Source: Flavobacterium sediminis (GTDB lineage: Bacteria; Bacteroidota; Bacteroidia; Flavobacteriales; Flavobacteriaceae). From it: a stretch of DNA of 64,000 nucleotides. How positions within the stretch are numbered: the first letter of the stretch is position 1; each line of letters opens with the position of its first letter. The notes below the pieces were generated by a model. It was given only the letters and a program-made list of their open reading frames with translations, made no database searches and had not been told where the DNA came from. The stretch covers positions 310,001-374,000 of the forward strand of contig NZ_CP029463.1 of assembly GCF_003148385.1 (NCBI RefSeq), in the 5' to 3' direction. The translations under genes and the position numbers were made by a program. Positions 1-9,402 of the stretch are shown in pieces.

Positions 1-588
1 CAAATGACCGGTGATGTTATGCATCTTATCGGTAACAACCAAACAGAGCAACTGGATTCACTGAAAGTTTTGAATAATGCTTTTCTGGTCCAAAAAGATA
101 CCTTAAGCCAAAACGGCTACAATCAGATGAAAGGACAAAACCTATTCGGAAAATTCAGGGACAACAAACTAAGTGAAGTTGATCTCGTTAAAAACACAGA
201 ATCCATTTATTACATCTATAACGATGATAATGAACTTATTGGTATAGACAAGAAAAAGTGCAGTAAGATTAACATGCAGATCAGCAACAACCAGATAGAA
301 ACGGTAACTGCATTTGACAAAATAGAAAGCAATCTTTACCCTGAAAGTGAATTCCCTGAAAATGCCAGAAGGTTAAGAGGATTTATATGGAGAGGAGACG
401 AACGCATTACATCTAAAGAAGGGATCTTTCCGGAAGAAGAGAACCTTATTCACGAACAAATCCTAATCGAAAGCAGGAAAAAAGCATTAGAAGAAGATGT
501 TCCTATGGAAGTTTTACCGGAAACTTTAGAATACGACAAAAATAATCCGGATAACAAAGACAAGAAGACTGTAGAAAAACAGCCCTGA
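1..588 (+). CDS. OstA-like protein, C-terminal part (5' end outside window)
   Basis: The frame is open from the first base of the window, so the true start lies to the left; the ATG at base 4 is probably internal. The visible 195 residues resemble the C-terminal half of the OstA/LptA-like proteins of flavobacteria, which are thought to help move lipopolysaccharide to the outer membrane. The tail (last 30 residues) is rich in Asp, Asn and Lys and ends without a membrane anchor. A class III aminotransferase follows 26 bases downstream on the same strand, an order I recall from other flavobacteria. The assignment rests on family resemblance; no catalytic motif is expected. Confidence 0.6.
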   Translation, partial: QMTGDVMHLIGNNQTEQLDSLKVLNNAFLVQKDTLSQNGYNQMKGQNLFGKFRDNKLSEVDLVKNTESIYYIYNDDNELIGIDKKKCSKINMQISNNQIETVTAFDKIESNLYPESEFPENARRLRGFIWRGDERITSKEGIFPEEENLIHEQILIESRKKALEEDVPMEVLPETLEYDKNNPDNKDKKTVEKQP

Positions 589-614
589 TCTAACTTTTAT
601 TCACTCAATTTACC

Positions 615-1802
615 ATGCTTAACGATTTTTTCAAATATCAGGCACAAACCTCTGAACATCCTTTAGCAATAGAGATATCACATGCTAAAGGAAGCTATAT
701 TTACGATACTAACGGTAACGCTTATCTCGACTTCGTAGCAGGAGTTTCAGCAAATACATTAGGACATCAACCTAAAAGAGTCAACGATGCCATTAAAGCG
801 CAATTAGACAAATATTCTCATGTAATGGTATACGGAGAGTTTGCCCAACATCCTGCAACAGAATTCTGTAAACTACTCGCTACTCACCTACCTGAACCGT
901 TGAATAAAACCTATTTGGTCAATTCCGGAACCGAAGCTATTGAAGGTGCTTTAAAATTAGCCCGGAGAGTCACCGGAAGAAGTCAATGGATCTCTTGTTA
1001 TAATGCTTACCACGGAAATACAATGGGAAGTATGAGTGTTATGGGGTACGAAGAACGCAAACAAATTTTTCGTCCTCTAATTCCCGATGTTGACTTTATC
1101 ACCTTCAACAACGAAGACGATCTAGAAAAAATAACCACTAAAACTGCCGGCGTTCTGTTAGAAACCATTCAAGGCGGTGCCGGTTTCATCCAACCGGAAA
1201 ACGGTTTTTTGAAAAAAGTACGCCAGCGATGTGACGAAGTAGGTGCCCTATTGATATTAGACGAAATTCAACCGGGTTTTGGCCGTACCGGAAAATTATT
1301 CGGTTTTATGAATTACGATATAGTTCCTGACGTTTTGGTTATGGGTAAAGGAATGGCCAGCGGTATGCCGGTTGGTGCTTTTACAGCCTCTGATGCTATG
1401 ATGGATCTATTAAGCCATGATCCTAAATTAGGACACATCACGACTTTTGGCGGACATCCTGTAATAGCTGCCGCTTCACTGGCCACTTTACAGGAAATAA
1501 CGGAAAGCCATTTAATGGAAGAAGCTTTAGAAAAAGAACAATTATTCCGGGAACTTTTAGTTCATCCGCTTATTACTGAAGTCCGTGGTAAGGGTTTAAT
1601 GCTTGCAGCCATGACAGAAAGTCCTGAAATCACTAATCGTGTCATCTTAGAATCCCTTAAAAGAGGCGTTATCATGTTCTGGTTACTCTTCGAAGGTAAG
1701 GCAATTCGTATAACCCCTCCGCTTACTATATCAAAAGAAGAAATCAAAGAAGGTTGTGGCATCATTATTGACATACTAAATGAAATAGCAAACGAAAATT
1801 AA
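615..1802 (+). CDS. Class III pyridoxal-phosphate aminotransferase
   Basis: A 395-residue fold-type I, class III aminotransferase of the acetylornithine/4-aminobutyrate group. The cofactor residues are visible: the phosphate-binding NSGTEAIEGALKLAR segment (about 103-117), Asp216 in LILDEIQ, and Lys245 in VMGKGMASGMPVG as the Schiff-base lysine. Length and motif order are normal for the family. The amino donor and acceptor cannot be read from the sequence. It is distinct from the argD homologue at 20.8 kb, which sits in the arginine operon, so this copy probably serves another pathway. It follows the OstA-like gene and may be cotranscribed with it. Confidence 0.85.
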   Translation: MLNDFFKYQAQTSEHPLAIEISHAKGSYIYDTNGNAYLDFVAGVSANTLGHQPKRVNDAIKAQLDKYSHVMVYGEFAQHPATEFCKLLATHLPEPLNKTYLVNSGTEAIEGALKLARRVTGRSQWISCYNAYHGNTMGSMSVMGYEERKQIFRPLIPDVDFITFNNEDDLEKITTKTAGVLLETIQGGAGFIQPENGFLKKVRQRCDEVGALLILDEIQPGFGRTGKLFGFMNYDIVPDVLVMGKGMASGMPVGAFTASDAMMDLLSHDPKLGHITTFGGHPVIAAASLATLQEITESHLMEEALEKEQLFRELLVHPLITEVRGKGLMLAAMTESPEITNRVILESLKRGVIMFWLLFEGKAIRITPPLTISKEEIKEGCGIIIDILNEIANEN

Positions 1803-1912
1803 GAGCGATCTGAATTGTTAATTAAATTGTTTAAAACAATTTGCTATTCAAAAAATCGACCCAAATATATTCCTTACTTTTAGTAAGGACAAAACCATAA
1901 ATTGCAAAGCGT

Positions 1913-3307
1913 ATGAGATTGAGTCACGATGAAGATGAAAACAACCTTTCACTATCCAAGTTTGAGTCCATGTTGAAAACGAATAAAGTTTTCTTTTTCG
2001 ATTCGGAAGAATTCGAAGACATAGTACTCCATTACATGGATACCGGAAGGCTAAATTTAGCCAAAAAAGCTTTAAAACTTGGTTTAGAGCAACACCCTAA
2101 GTCAACAGGTTTAAAGCTGGTACAGGTTGAAATGCTGGTTTACGAAGACAAATTAGACCTTGCAGAAAAACTCTTGGGTGAATTGTATGCCATTGAACCT
2201 ACAAATGAAGAGATCTACATTCAGCAGGCTAATATATTTTCGAAGAGAGACGAACATGCTAAAGCAATCGATTCCCTGAAAGTCGCCTTAAAGTACACCG
2301 AGGACTATGCTGATGTATATTCAATGATTGGTATGGAATATCTTTTCATGGACGATCTGGAAAAAGCCAAAGAATTCTTTATCAAATGTCTGGAAGAAGA
2401 CGAACAGGATTATTCCTCCTTATACAATGTTGTCTATTGTTTTGACTTTTTAGACCAAAATGAAGACGCCATCCGTTACTTAGAAAAATTCATTGACAGA
2501 AGTCCATATAGCGAGGTAGCCTGGCATCAGTTAGGCCGCCAGTACTATGCTTTAAAAAATTACGAAAAAGCTGTTTGGGCATTTGATTATGCTACTTTAA
2601 TTGATGAATCTTTTTTAGGTGCTTATTTAGAAAAAGCAAAGGCACTTGAAAAACTAAAACGTTATCAGGAAGCCATTGACTGCTACACAATAACAACAGA
2701 AATTGATGATGCGACCTCTTTCGCGCTGTTGCGCATGGGAAAATGCTATGAAAAGCTGGGAAACAAAGAACAAGCATTAAAATTCTATCATAAAACTGTT
2801 CATGAAGACCCCTTACTTGACAAAGGCTGGATCGCTATTACCGATTTTTACCTTCATGAAAAAAACTTCCAGAAAGCTCTATATTATGTTAATAAAGCTT
2901 TAGGAATTGACGGGGACAATAGCTTTTACTGGAAACGCTATGCTGCAATAAATGATGCCCTTCAGTTTTATGAAGAAGCCGAATTAGGCTATAAAAAAGC
3001 ATTTGAGAACGGTGATATTAATCCGGACACTTTTGTTTTATGGGCCAATTCATTACAACAATTAGGCGAATATGATTCCGCTATTGAAGTATTGTTGCAA
3101 TCCATAGAAGTTTTTCCAGATGAATATGAAATCGAATACCGTTTAGCAGGATTGTATTATTTAGTAGGTGATGGCAAAAGCGGAAAATTTCACCTGACAA
3201 ATGCCTTGCGCTTAAATTTCAACAATCATACAATTCTATCGGAAATTTTCCCAAGCGTATGGACAAAGAAAGCTGTACAAAACCTTATTGAAAAATTTAG
3301 AAACTAA
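1913..3307 (+). CDS. Tetratricopeptide repeat protein
   Basis: A 464-residue soluble protein built almost entirely of about ten TPR units of 34 residues, with recurring patterns such as A(x)3G(x)6Y(x)3A. No signal peptide or membrane segment is visible, so it is probably a cytoplasmic scaffold for protein-protein contacts. Partners are unknown. A small perfect hairpin (CCTTACT/AGTAAGG, 1872-1888) lies about 25 bases upstream of the ATG and may lie in the promoter or leader. A rho-independent terminator follows the stop. Confidence 0.85.
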   Translation: MRLSHDEDENNLSLSKFESMLKTNKVFFFDSEEFEDIVLHYMDTGRLNLAKKALKLGLEQHPKSTGLKLVQVEMLVYEDKLDLAEKLLGELYAIEPTNEEIYIQQANIFSKRDEHAKAIDSLKVALKYTEDYADVYSMIGMEYLFMDDLEKAKEFFIKCLEEDEQDYSSLYNVVYCFDFLDQNEDAIRYLEKFIDRSPYSEVAWHQLGRQYYALKNYEKAVWAFDYATLIDESFLGAYLEKAKALEKLKRYQEAIDCYTITTEIDDATSFALLRMGKCYEKLGNKEQALKFYHKTVHEDPLLDKGWIAITDFYLHEKNFQKALYYVNKALGIDGDNSFYWKRYAAINDALQFYEEAELGYKKAFENGDINPDTFVLWANSLQQLGEYDSAIEVLLQSIEVFPDEYEIEYRLAGLYYLVGDGKSGKFHLTNALRLNFNNHTILSEIFPSVWTKKAVQNLIEKFRN

Positions 3308-3318
3308 TTGATAATTAC

Positions 3319-3367
3319 AAAGTCATTTTACAACACTACCTTTTAGCGGAGTAAAATGGCTTTTTTT
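3319..3367 (+). terminator. Rho-independent terminator after the TPR gene
   Basis: Arms AAAGTCATTTTAC (3319-3331) and GTAAAATGGCTTT (3351-3363) pair throughout with one G-U wobble, around a 19-base loop, and the right arm runs into seven T. It lies between the TPR gene and the DUF368 gene, so the latter is likely to have its own promoter or to depend on read-through. Confidence 0.7.
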
Positions 3368-3374
3368 ATGAACT

Positions 3375-4346
3375 ATGAGAAAACTTTTCCCCGACTACCT
3401 TTTCATTACGCTAAAAGGAATTGCTATGGGAGCAGCCGATGTTGTACCGGGAGTTTCCGGAGGAACCATTGCTTTCATTTCCGGAATTTATCAGGAATTG
3501 ATCGATAGTATCAATAAAATTAACCTGAGTACTTTAAAAAGTTTAAAAACAAACGGATTAAAAGCAACCTGGGGAGCTATAAACGCTAATTTTCTAGTTG
3601 CTTTGCTTCTTGGTATCGGGATCAGTATCTTTACTTTCTCTAAAGTCATAACACATTTACTGGAAACACATCCTGTTTTAGTATGGTCTTTCTTCTTCGG
3701 ATTGGTACTGGCCAGTATTGCTTTTATATGGAAAGAAATTACACATTGGAAAGCACGAAGCATTATTGCGTTACTTTTAGGAACGGTACTTTCCTATTAC
3801 ATCACCATTGCAGAACCGACTCATTCTCCTGACAGTTATCCATACCTCTTTTTGTCGGGTTTTTTAGCTATCATTGCTATGATTTTACCGGGTGTATCAG
3901 GAGCTTTTATCCTACTTTTAATGGGGTCTTACGCAACGGTTATTGGCACGATCAACCAACTAAGAGAAGGCATTACACAAATGAACTCTGAACTTTTAGG
4001 ACAAGCTATACTTAAGCTTGTTGTTTTTGCCTTAGGTGCTATCTTAGGCTTAAAACTGTTTTCCCGCATACTTACCTGGATGTTTGCCCATCATAAGAAT
4101 ACCACTTTGGCTTTATTGATCGGTTTTATGATCGGTTCACTGAATAAAATATGGCCTTGGAAAGAAGTTTTGGAAACAAGGATCAACAGCCATGGCGAAA
4201 CGGTTCCCTTTATAGAAAAAAGCATTTTACCGCAATATTTTAACGGCGACCCTAAAATTATTTGGGCAATCGTTATGGCATTGGCAGGATTTTTAGTAAT
4301 TTTTGGACTTGAAAAATTAGCCCTTCAATTAGGAAAAAAAGAATAA
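3375..4346 (+). CDS. DUF368 membrane protein, probable polyprenyl-phosphate transporter (PopT family)
   Basis: A 323-residue polytopic membrane protein with about eight to ten hydrophobic segments. The family hallmark GAADVVPGVSGGT (about residues 18-30) recurs as a second, inverted-repeat-like copy, AMILPGVSGAFILLL, in the middle of the protein. DUF368 proteins were shown to flip the undecaprenyl-phosphate carrier back across the inner membrane, which recycles it for peptidoglycan and O-antigen synthesis. The stop is two bases before the aroE start, so the two are cotranscribed. Flavobacteria often carry two DUF368 genes in tandem; only one is seen here. Confidence 0.85.
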   Translation: MRKLFPDYLFITLKGIAMGAADVVPGVSGGTIAFISGIYQELIDSINKINLSTLKSLKTNGLKATWGAINANFLVALLLGIGISIFTFSKVITHLLETHPVLVWSFFFGLVLASIAFIWKEITHWKARSIIALLLGTVLSYYITIAEPTHSPDSYPYLFLSGFLAIIAMILPGVSGAFILLLMGSYATVIGTINQLREGITQMNSELLGQAILKLVVFALGAILGLKLFSRILTWMFAHHKNTTLALLIGFMIGSLNKIWPWKEVLETRINSHGETVPFIEKSILPQYFNGDPKIIWAIVMALAGFLVIFGLEKLALQLGKKE

Positions 4347-4347
4347 A

Positions 4348-5109
4348 ATGGGAAAAAAGAAAAAATTCAAAAAACAGGTAAAATTTGGTTTAATGGGCAG
4401 AAATATTTCCTACTCCTTTTCCAGAAAATACTTTGCTGAAAAATTTGCTTTGCTTCATTTTGACAATTGCGAATATGTGAATTTTGATCTGCCTAAAATT
4501 GAAGATTTCCCCCAATTACTAAAAGACACAAAGGGATTGCGCGGACTCAACGTGACAATTCCTTATAAAGAAGAGATCATCCCTTATCTTGATGCGCTTT
4601 CTAAAAATGCCCGAAAGATCGGCGCAGTCAATACGATAACTATTTCAAAGAATAAAAAACTAAAAGGCTACAATACAGATTATTACGGTTTTAAAAAAGC
4701 ATTACTCCCCCTATTAGAAGAGCACCATACTAAAGCACTGATCTTAGGAACCGGCGGAGCCAGCAAAGCTATTGCTTTTGCGTTGCGCAAATTAAAGATC
4801 GAATTTGATTATGTAAGTCGCACACCATCTGAATATGAGCTTTCGTATGACGAACTTACAGCCGATGTTTTTAAAGAATATACAATCGTTATCAATACTA
4901 CCCCACTCGGCACACACCCTAAGGTAGATGAATGTCCCCCACTTGACTATTCTTTGTTCACCGCCAAACACATTGCTTTTGACTTAGTGTACAATCCGGA
5001 AGAAACCACTTTTATGAAAAAAGCGAAAGAACAAGGTGCTAAAATCCAAAACGGTTACGAAATGTTAGTTTTTCAGGCTGAAAAAGCTTGGCGCATCTGG
5101 AATAAATAG
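4348..5109 (+). CDS. aroE: Shikimate dehydrogenase
   Basis: Reduces 3-dehydroshikimate to shikimate with NADPH in aromatic amino acid synthesis. The 253-residue chain has the substrate-binding SYSFS motif (21-25), catalytic Lys74 in NVTIPYKEE, Asp111 in YNTDYYG, and the nucleotide-binding glycine loop GTGGASK (134-140). The N-terminus is extended by a short Lys-rich stretch before the usual FGLMG start. It begins one base after the DUF368 stop, so translation is probably coupled. Confidence 0.93.
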   Translation: MGKKKKFKKQVKFGLMGRNISYSFSRKYFAEKFALLHFDNCEYVNFDLPKIEDFPQLLKDTKGLRGLNVTIPYKEEIIPYLDALSKNARKIGAVNTITISKNKKLKGYNTDYYGFKKALLPLLEEHHTKALILGTGGASKAIAFALRKLKIEFDYVSRTPSEYELSYDELTADVFKEYTIVINTTPLGTHPKVDECPPLDYSLFTAKHIAFDLVYNPEETTFMKKAKEQGAKIQNGYEMLVFQAEKAWRIWNK

Positions 5110-5282
5110 TATATCACATTTAAACCTGATAGAAAAACAGACAGCAAACAACAAACCCGGAACTATCATTCAACAGGACAATTCATTAGCTTAAAAAAAC
5201 GATACATTTATCGGATTTTCTTTGAATTCTCATTCCGCTTTACTATCTTGGTGCAGAATTAGTAACCTTAAGCATTTATAAA

Positions 5283-7169
5283 ATGTTAGAAGATAAGCAT
5301 GATAACCTGCAAGAAGCAGATGGACAACCACAATTAGAGTCGCAAGAAAATGTTGTTGTAAAGAACCAATCTGCTCAGGATGAAATTGACAATTCCAACG
5401 CAGAAGAAAATGAAGACGACTCAATTAAGGATCGCCATAGCATCCCGATGTTAGATTACGATTCCATGTCCATGGACGAACTTACCGATGAACTTCAGAA
5501 ATTGGTAAAAAATCATCCGGTAATGTCTTTTAAAGATCATGCTGAAGAAATTCGCAAAGCTTTCATGAACCATTATCAGCATCTGATGGATGAAAAAAGA
5601 GATGAGTTCAATGCTTCTAATACGGATGAAAATGTCGAATTCGAATACCACTTACCAATAAAGAACCGTTTTGACGAAGTATACGGCGATTACAAGAACA
5701 AACGCAATCAGCATTACAATCAGCTTCAGAAAAACTTGAAGAGCAATCTATCAAGACGAAATGAGTTGATCGAAGAGCTAAAAGCTTTGGTAGACAATAC
5801 AGATGAAACGCTTTCTATTGCAGATATGTTCAAACGCTTGAACGACATTCGCGAGCAATGGAAAACGGCAGGAGCTATTCCGAGAGACAAATACAATATT
5901 GTCTGGAATAACTACCATTTTCACATTGAACGTTTTTATGACCTGATCCATTTGGACAAAGAAGCCCGTGATCTGGACTTTAAACACAACTTAGAACAAA
6001 AACAAGAGATTATAGATAAAGCTAAAGAGCTGCTTCAGGAAGAAGATGTTTTAAAAGCTTTCAGAGAATTACAACTGTTACACCGTGTCTGGAAAGAAGA
6101 GATCGGACCTGTGGATCGCGAACACCGCGAAGCCATCTGGAACGAGTTCAGCGAGGTAACTAAAGAGATGCACGACAAACGAGAAGCGTATTTGTCGACT
6201 ATCAAAGAACGTGAAGTAGAGAACTTAGCAAAGAAAAAAGGAATCATTGATCAGATCATTGCTCTAAGCGAAGAAGAGATCAACAGTCACAATGCATGGC
6301 AGGCTCAGATCAAGAAAATGGAAGAAATGAGAGAACGTTTCTTTAAAGCCGGAAGAGTTCCTGCAGAAGTTACAGAGCAAACCTGGGACGAGTTCAAAAC
6401 TGCCGTTCGCAATTTCAACGCTAAGAAAAATGCTTTTTACAAAGAAATTAAAAACGAACAACAGGACAACCTGAATAAAAAGCTAGCTTTAGTAGAACAA
6501 GCCAAGTCCTTAAAAGATAGTGAGGATTTCAACACAGTTACTCCGATCATGAAAAAAATTCAGGATGACTGGAAAAAGATCGGTCATGTACCACGAAAAT
6601 ATTCCGACAAGATCTGGACTGAGTTCAAAAATGCCTGCAACCATTATTTTGACCGTTTACACAAAGTAAGAAACGCCGAAAACAAAGAAGAAGTAGAAGC
6701 TTTTGAAAATAAGAAAGCTTATTTAGAAGATTTAAAATCTTTTGTTTTAAGCGGCGATCACAAAACAGATCTGGATGCGATCAAAGGACATATAGAAGCT
6801 TGGAAATCTATTGGAAGAGTACCTTTTAACCGTCGCCATATTGAAGGAAAGTTCAACAAAATATTAGATGCTTTATTTGAAAAGCTAAGCTTGTCTAAAA
6901 AAGATACTGAATTAATGAAGTTTGATGCCAAACTGGAACAATGGGTGGAAAATGAAGACAATCATGCTATTGAAAAAGAGCAGTTCTTCATCAGAAAGAA
7001 AATTGATGAAGTGCAAAACGAAATTTTCCAATTGGAAAATAACATACAGTTCATCACTAACGCTAAAAAAGACAATCCGTTCTTAAAAGAAGTACAAAAG
7101 AACATTGAACGCCACAAGGATGATCTGAAACTTTGGAAAGAAAAGTTAACAAAACTCAGAGAGATCTAA
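5283..7169 (+). CDS. DUF349 domain-containing repeat protein
   Basis: A 628-residue, highly charged, helical protein with five DUF349 repeats about 78 residues apart. Each has a W/F-K-x-G/I-x-V/I-P core: WKTAGAIP near 191, WKEEIGPV near 269, FFKAGRVP near 350, WKKIGHVP near 429 and WKSIGRVP near 508. The N-terminal 60 residues are acidic and low-complexity, and the C-terminus is a predicted coiled coil. The family is common in Bacteroidetes and its function is not established. A strong terminator follows at once. Confidence 0.88.
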   Translation: MLEDKHDNLQEADGQPQLESQENVVVKNQSAQDEIDNSNAEENEDDSIKDRHSIPMLDYDSMSMDELTDELQKLVKNHPVMSFKDHAEEIRKAFMNHYQHLMDEKRDEFNASNTDENVEFEYHLPIKNRFDEVYGDYKNKRNQHYNQLQKNLKSNLSRRNELIEELKALVDNTDETLSIADMFKRLNDIREQWKTAGAIPRDKYNIVWNNYHFHIERFYDLIHLDKEARDLDFKHNLEQKQEIIDKAKELLQEEDVLKAFRELQLLHRVWKEEIGPVDREHREAIWNEFSEVTKEMHDKREAYLSTIKEREVENLAKKKGIIDQIIALSEEEINSHNAWQAQIKKMEEMRERFFKAGRVPAEVTEQTWDEFKTAVRNFNAKKNAFYKEIKNEQQDNLNKKLALVEQAKSLKDSEDFNTVTPIMKKIQDDWKKIGHVPRKYSDKIWTEFKNACNHYFDRLHKVRNAENKEEVEAFENKKAYLEDLKSFVLSGDHKTDLDAIKGHIEAWKSIGRVPFNRRHIEGKFNKILDALFEKLSLSKKDTELMKFDAKLEQWVENEDNHAIEKEQFFIRKKIDEVQNEIFQLENNIQFITNAKKDNPFLKEVQKNIERHKDDLKLWKEKLTKLREI

Positions 7170-7174
7170 TACAA

Positions 7175-7200
7175 AAAACCCAAGCTAAAGCTTGGGTTTT
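7175..7200. terminator. Bidirectional terminator between DUF349 gene and aldo/keto reductase
   Basis: A perfect inverted repeat AAAACCCAAGCT/AGCTTGGGTTTT with a two-base centre, flanked by A and T runs. It lies between two convergent genes and can end transcription from both sides. Confidence 0.85.
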
Positions 7201-7224
7201 ATTTTTATGAAAATGTTGGTTGAT

Positions 7225-8229
7225 CTAGTTGTTCACCAATTTCATAGCACCTTCGTTGTAGCGATTCCCTACATTAGGGTATTTCGCCAGAATAGCATCT
7301 ATTGTTCTTAAATCTTCTCCTGTAAGTACCACATCAACAGCCTTACTGTTTTCTTCTAATCGTGTTATTTTACGCGTTCCCGGAATAGGAATGATGTTTT
7401 CTCCCTGATGCAATACCCAAGCCAGTGCTAATTGTGCTGATGTAATGCCTTTTTCGATTGCAAACGCTTTAAAAGCATCCGTAAGGTTCATATTATTTTC
7501 TAAATTCTCTCCCTGATAGCGCGGCAATGTTTTTCTGAAATCTCCGGCATCTAAAGCCGATACATTGAAATCATTTGTAACCAAACCCCTCGCCAAAGGT
7601 GAATACGGAACCAAAGCCATATTAAATTCATTTACCGTATTTAATATCTCTCCTTCCACGTCCCGTGTCAACAAAGAATATTCACTCTGTAAAGCCGCAA
7701 TAGGGTGAATCGCATTCGCTTTGCGGATGGATTCCGGTGAAGCCTCACTCAATCCCAGATAACGTACTTTTCCCGCTTGTACCAAGTCAGCCATGGCACC
7801 AACCGTTTCCTCTATCGGCACCTGTGGATCTACCCGATGTGCATAATACAAGTCAATTACATCTACACCCAAACGTTGCAAACTGGCATCAACAGCCTGT
7901 TTTACATATTCGGGAGAACCGTCAAAATAGGTGTCTACAGCATTGCTGTCACCAACCTTTCCGTTGCGAAAACGAAAACCGAACTTTGTTGCTAAAAATA
8001 CTTTATCCCGATTGTCTTTGAGTATTTTAGACAACAGAACTTCATTGGCTCCGTTACCATACATATCCGCAGTATCCAGAAAGTTAACTCCTAAGTCTAA
8101 TGCTCGTTGCAGTGTTTTTAAATTCTCACTTTCGTCAAACGGACCATAAGCAAAGCTCATCCCCATACAACCTAAGCCTAAAGCGGAAACTTTTTCGTTG
8201 CTGTTTCCTAAAATTCTATACTTCATCAT
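7225..8229 (-). CDS. Aldo/keto reductase
   Basis: NADPH-dependent oxidoreductase with a TIM-barrel fold, 334 residues, of the subgroup typified by plant auxin-induced/YhdN-like proteins. The catalytic tetrad is complete: Asp52, Tyr57, Lys82 and His131. The C-terminal cofactor motif IPIPGTRK is also present. The substrate is unknown. It lies 78 bases downstream of an AraC-type regulator on the same strand, which may control it, for example in response to a reactive aldehyde or an oxidant. Confidence 0.9.
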   Translation of the reverse strand: MMKYRILGNSNEKVSALGLGCMGMSFAYGPFDESENLKTLQRALDLGVNFLDTADMYGNGANEVLLSKILKDNRDKVFLATKFGFRFRNGKVGDSNAVDTYFDGSPEYVKQAVDASLQRLGVDVIDLYYAHRVDPQVPIEETVGAMADLVQAGKVRYLGLSEASPESIRKANAIHPIAALQSEYSLLTRDVEGEILNTVNEFNMALVPYSPLARGLVTNDFNVSALDAGDFRKTLPRYQGENLENNMNLTDAFKAFAIEKGITSAQLALAWVLHQGENIIPIPGTRKITRLEENSKAVDVVLTGEDLRTIDAILAKYPNVGNRYNEGAMKLVNN

Positions 8230-8307
8230 AATTATTTTTTTGATACAACAAAGTTATCCCGAAAGGATTCTTTTAGCTTATAGATTTCAAAGCATCACTT
8301 ATAAATT

Positions 8308-9219
8308 TCAAATATTTGTACTTCCTCTAGCCTGCAACGGATTTTTTCCTGTTTTACGTTTAAAGAAGTTCGTAAAATAAGCCGGTGTGTCAAATCCGAG
8401 GCTGTAAGCAATCTCCGAAATACTCCAATCGCTGTGTTGCAATAATGCCCATGCTTCCTGAACAATGCGTTGTGCAATATGCTGCGTTGTGGTTTGTTCG
8501 GTATGTTGTTTCACCACTCTGTTCAAATGGTTGACATGAACCGAAAGTTGTTCTGCATATTGATTAGCAGTCGTCATAGCCAACGGATCGTCGGGTGAAT
8601 CTACCGGAAACTGCCGCTCCAGCAATTCCAGAAACAAAGCTACGATCCGTTCAGAGGCATTGTGATGCTTTTGGAACGTATCAGCCGGTTGCATTTTCAT
8701 AGCTTCGTGTATAATTAAATGCAAACAATTGCGAACGACATCGTATTTAAAAGGGTAATCGGACTGTATCTCTGCATACATCTTTTCGAAGATCCTTGAG
8801 ATCTCCTGTAATTGTGCTTCGTTCAGAAAATAAACCGGATTCCCACCTACCCGATATAAAGGCGATTCTTTCAGGCTGCCGGCACGCTCGTTGTTCAGTA
8901 AAAAAGATTCGGAGAACAAAGCAAACCAACCTTTCTGATCCTGAGAGGTAATTTCCCATGAATATGGTATTTGCGGATTACTGAAAAGCAAAGCCGGTCG
9001 GTCAATAAGTAAGTATTGATTAGCATATTGCAGTTTTCCGGTTCCGATAACCAGAGATACTTTGTAAAAATCACGGCGCATATACGGCGCTTTAATGCTG
9101 CATTGCTCTCGGGAAAACACATTGATATGCCCCGCTCCGGTATTGTCTAACGGTAAATTTAAAGCATTGGCTCTGGGAACACGTTGGTAAAACTGCTCTA
9201 TATTTTCGGTTGTTTTCAT
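8308..9219 (-). CDS. AraC-family transcriptional regulator
   Basis: A 303-residue regulator with an N-terminal cupin-like sensing domain and a C-terminal double helix-turn-helix domain (about 200-300). The latter ends with the family signature around IAYSLGFDTPAYFTNFFKR. The effector is unknown. The gene precedes the aldo/keto reductase on the same strand, so autoregulation together with control of the reductase is the simplest reading. Confidence 0.88.
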   Translation of the reverse strand: MKTTENIEQFYQRVPRANALNLPLDNTGAGHINVFSREQCSIKAPYMRRDFYKVSLVIGTGKLQYANQYLLIDRPALLFSNPQIPYSWEITSQDQKGWFALFSESFLLNNERAGSLKESPLYRVGGNPVYFLNEAQLQEISRIFEKMYAEIQSDYPFKYDVVRNCLHLIIHEAMKMQPADTFQKHHNASERIVALFLELLERQFPVDSPDDPLAMTTANQYAEQLSVHVNHLNRVVKQHTEQTTTQHIAQRIVQEAWALLQHSDWSISEIAYSLGFDTPAYFTNFFKRKTGKNPLQARGSTNI

Positions 9220-9372
9220 CTTGTAAAATTATAAAATTCAAACGAAACTTATTTTTTACTTGGATAATTTTAACAGAATAAAACACTTCTCTCAAATACT
9301 AAATCTCTTAAAAGAATCTTTAGACTAAATATAGATCTGTTTTCAGTTGTTTTCCTTTTTCTATAAAAAACC

Positions 9373-9380
9373 TACCTTTG
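9373..9380 (+). promoter_or_regulatory. Bacteroidetes-type promoter (-7 TACCTTTG) for the LysR gene
   Basis: TACCTTTG matches the TAnnTTTG consensus of the phylum's primary sigma factor. A TTG at 9347-9349 lies 23 bases upstream, within the usual range for the -33 element. The start at 9403 is 22 bases downstream, so the upstream TTG codon at 9397 is an unlikely start. Confidence 0.6.
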
Positions 9381-9402
9381 ACCTTTATCCAAGTCTTTGT
9401 AT

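Noticed and set aside
1872..1888. Hairpin CCTTACT/AGTAAGG upstream of the TPR gene as a terminator
   Set aside because: It has a three-base loop but no T run after it; a promoter-region or operator role cannot be decided.
8198..8380. Short plus-strand frame across the reductase-AraC gap
   Set aside because: It overlaps the ends of two conserved minus-strand genes and has no family resemblance.
9397..9402. TTG two codons upstream as the start of the LysR gene
   Set aside because: ATG 9403 gives the usual family opening, and the TTG lies only a few bases from the likely transcription start.
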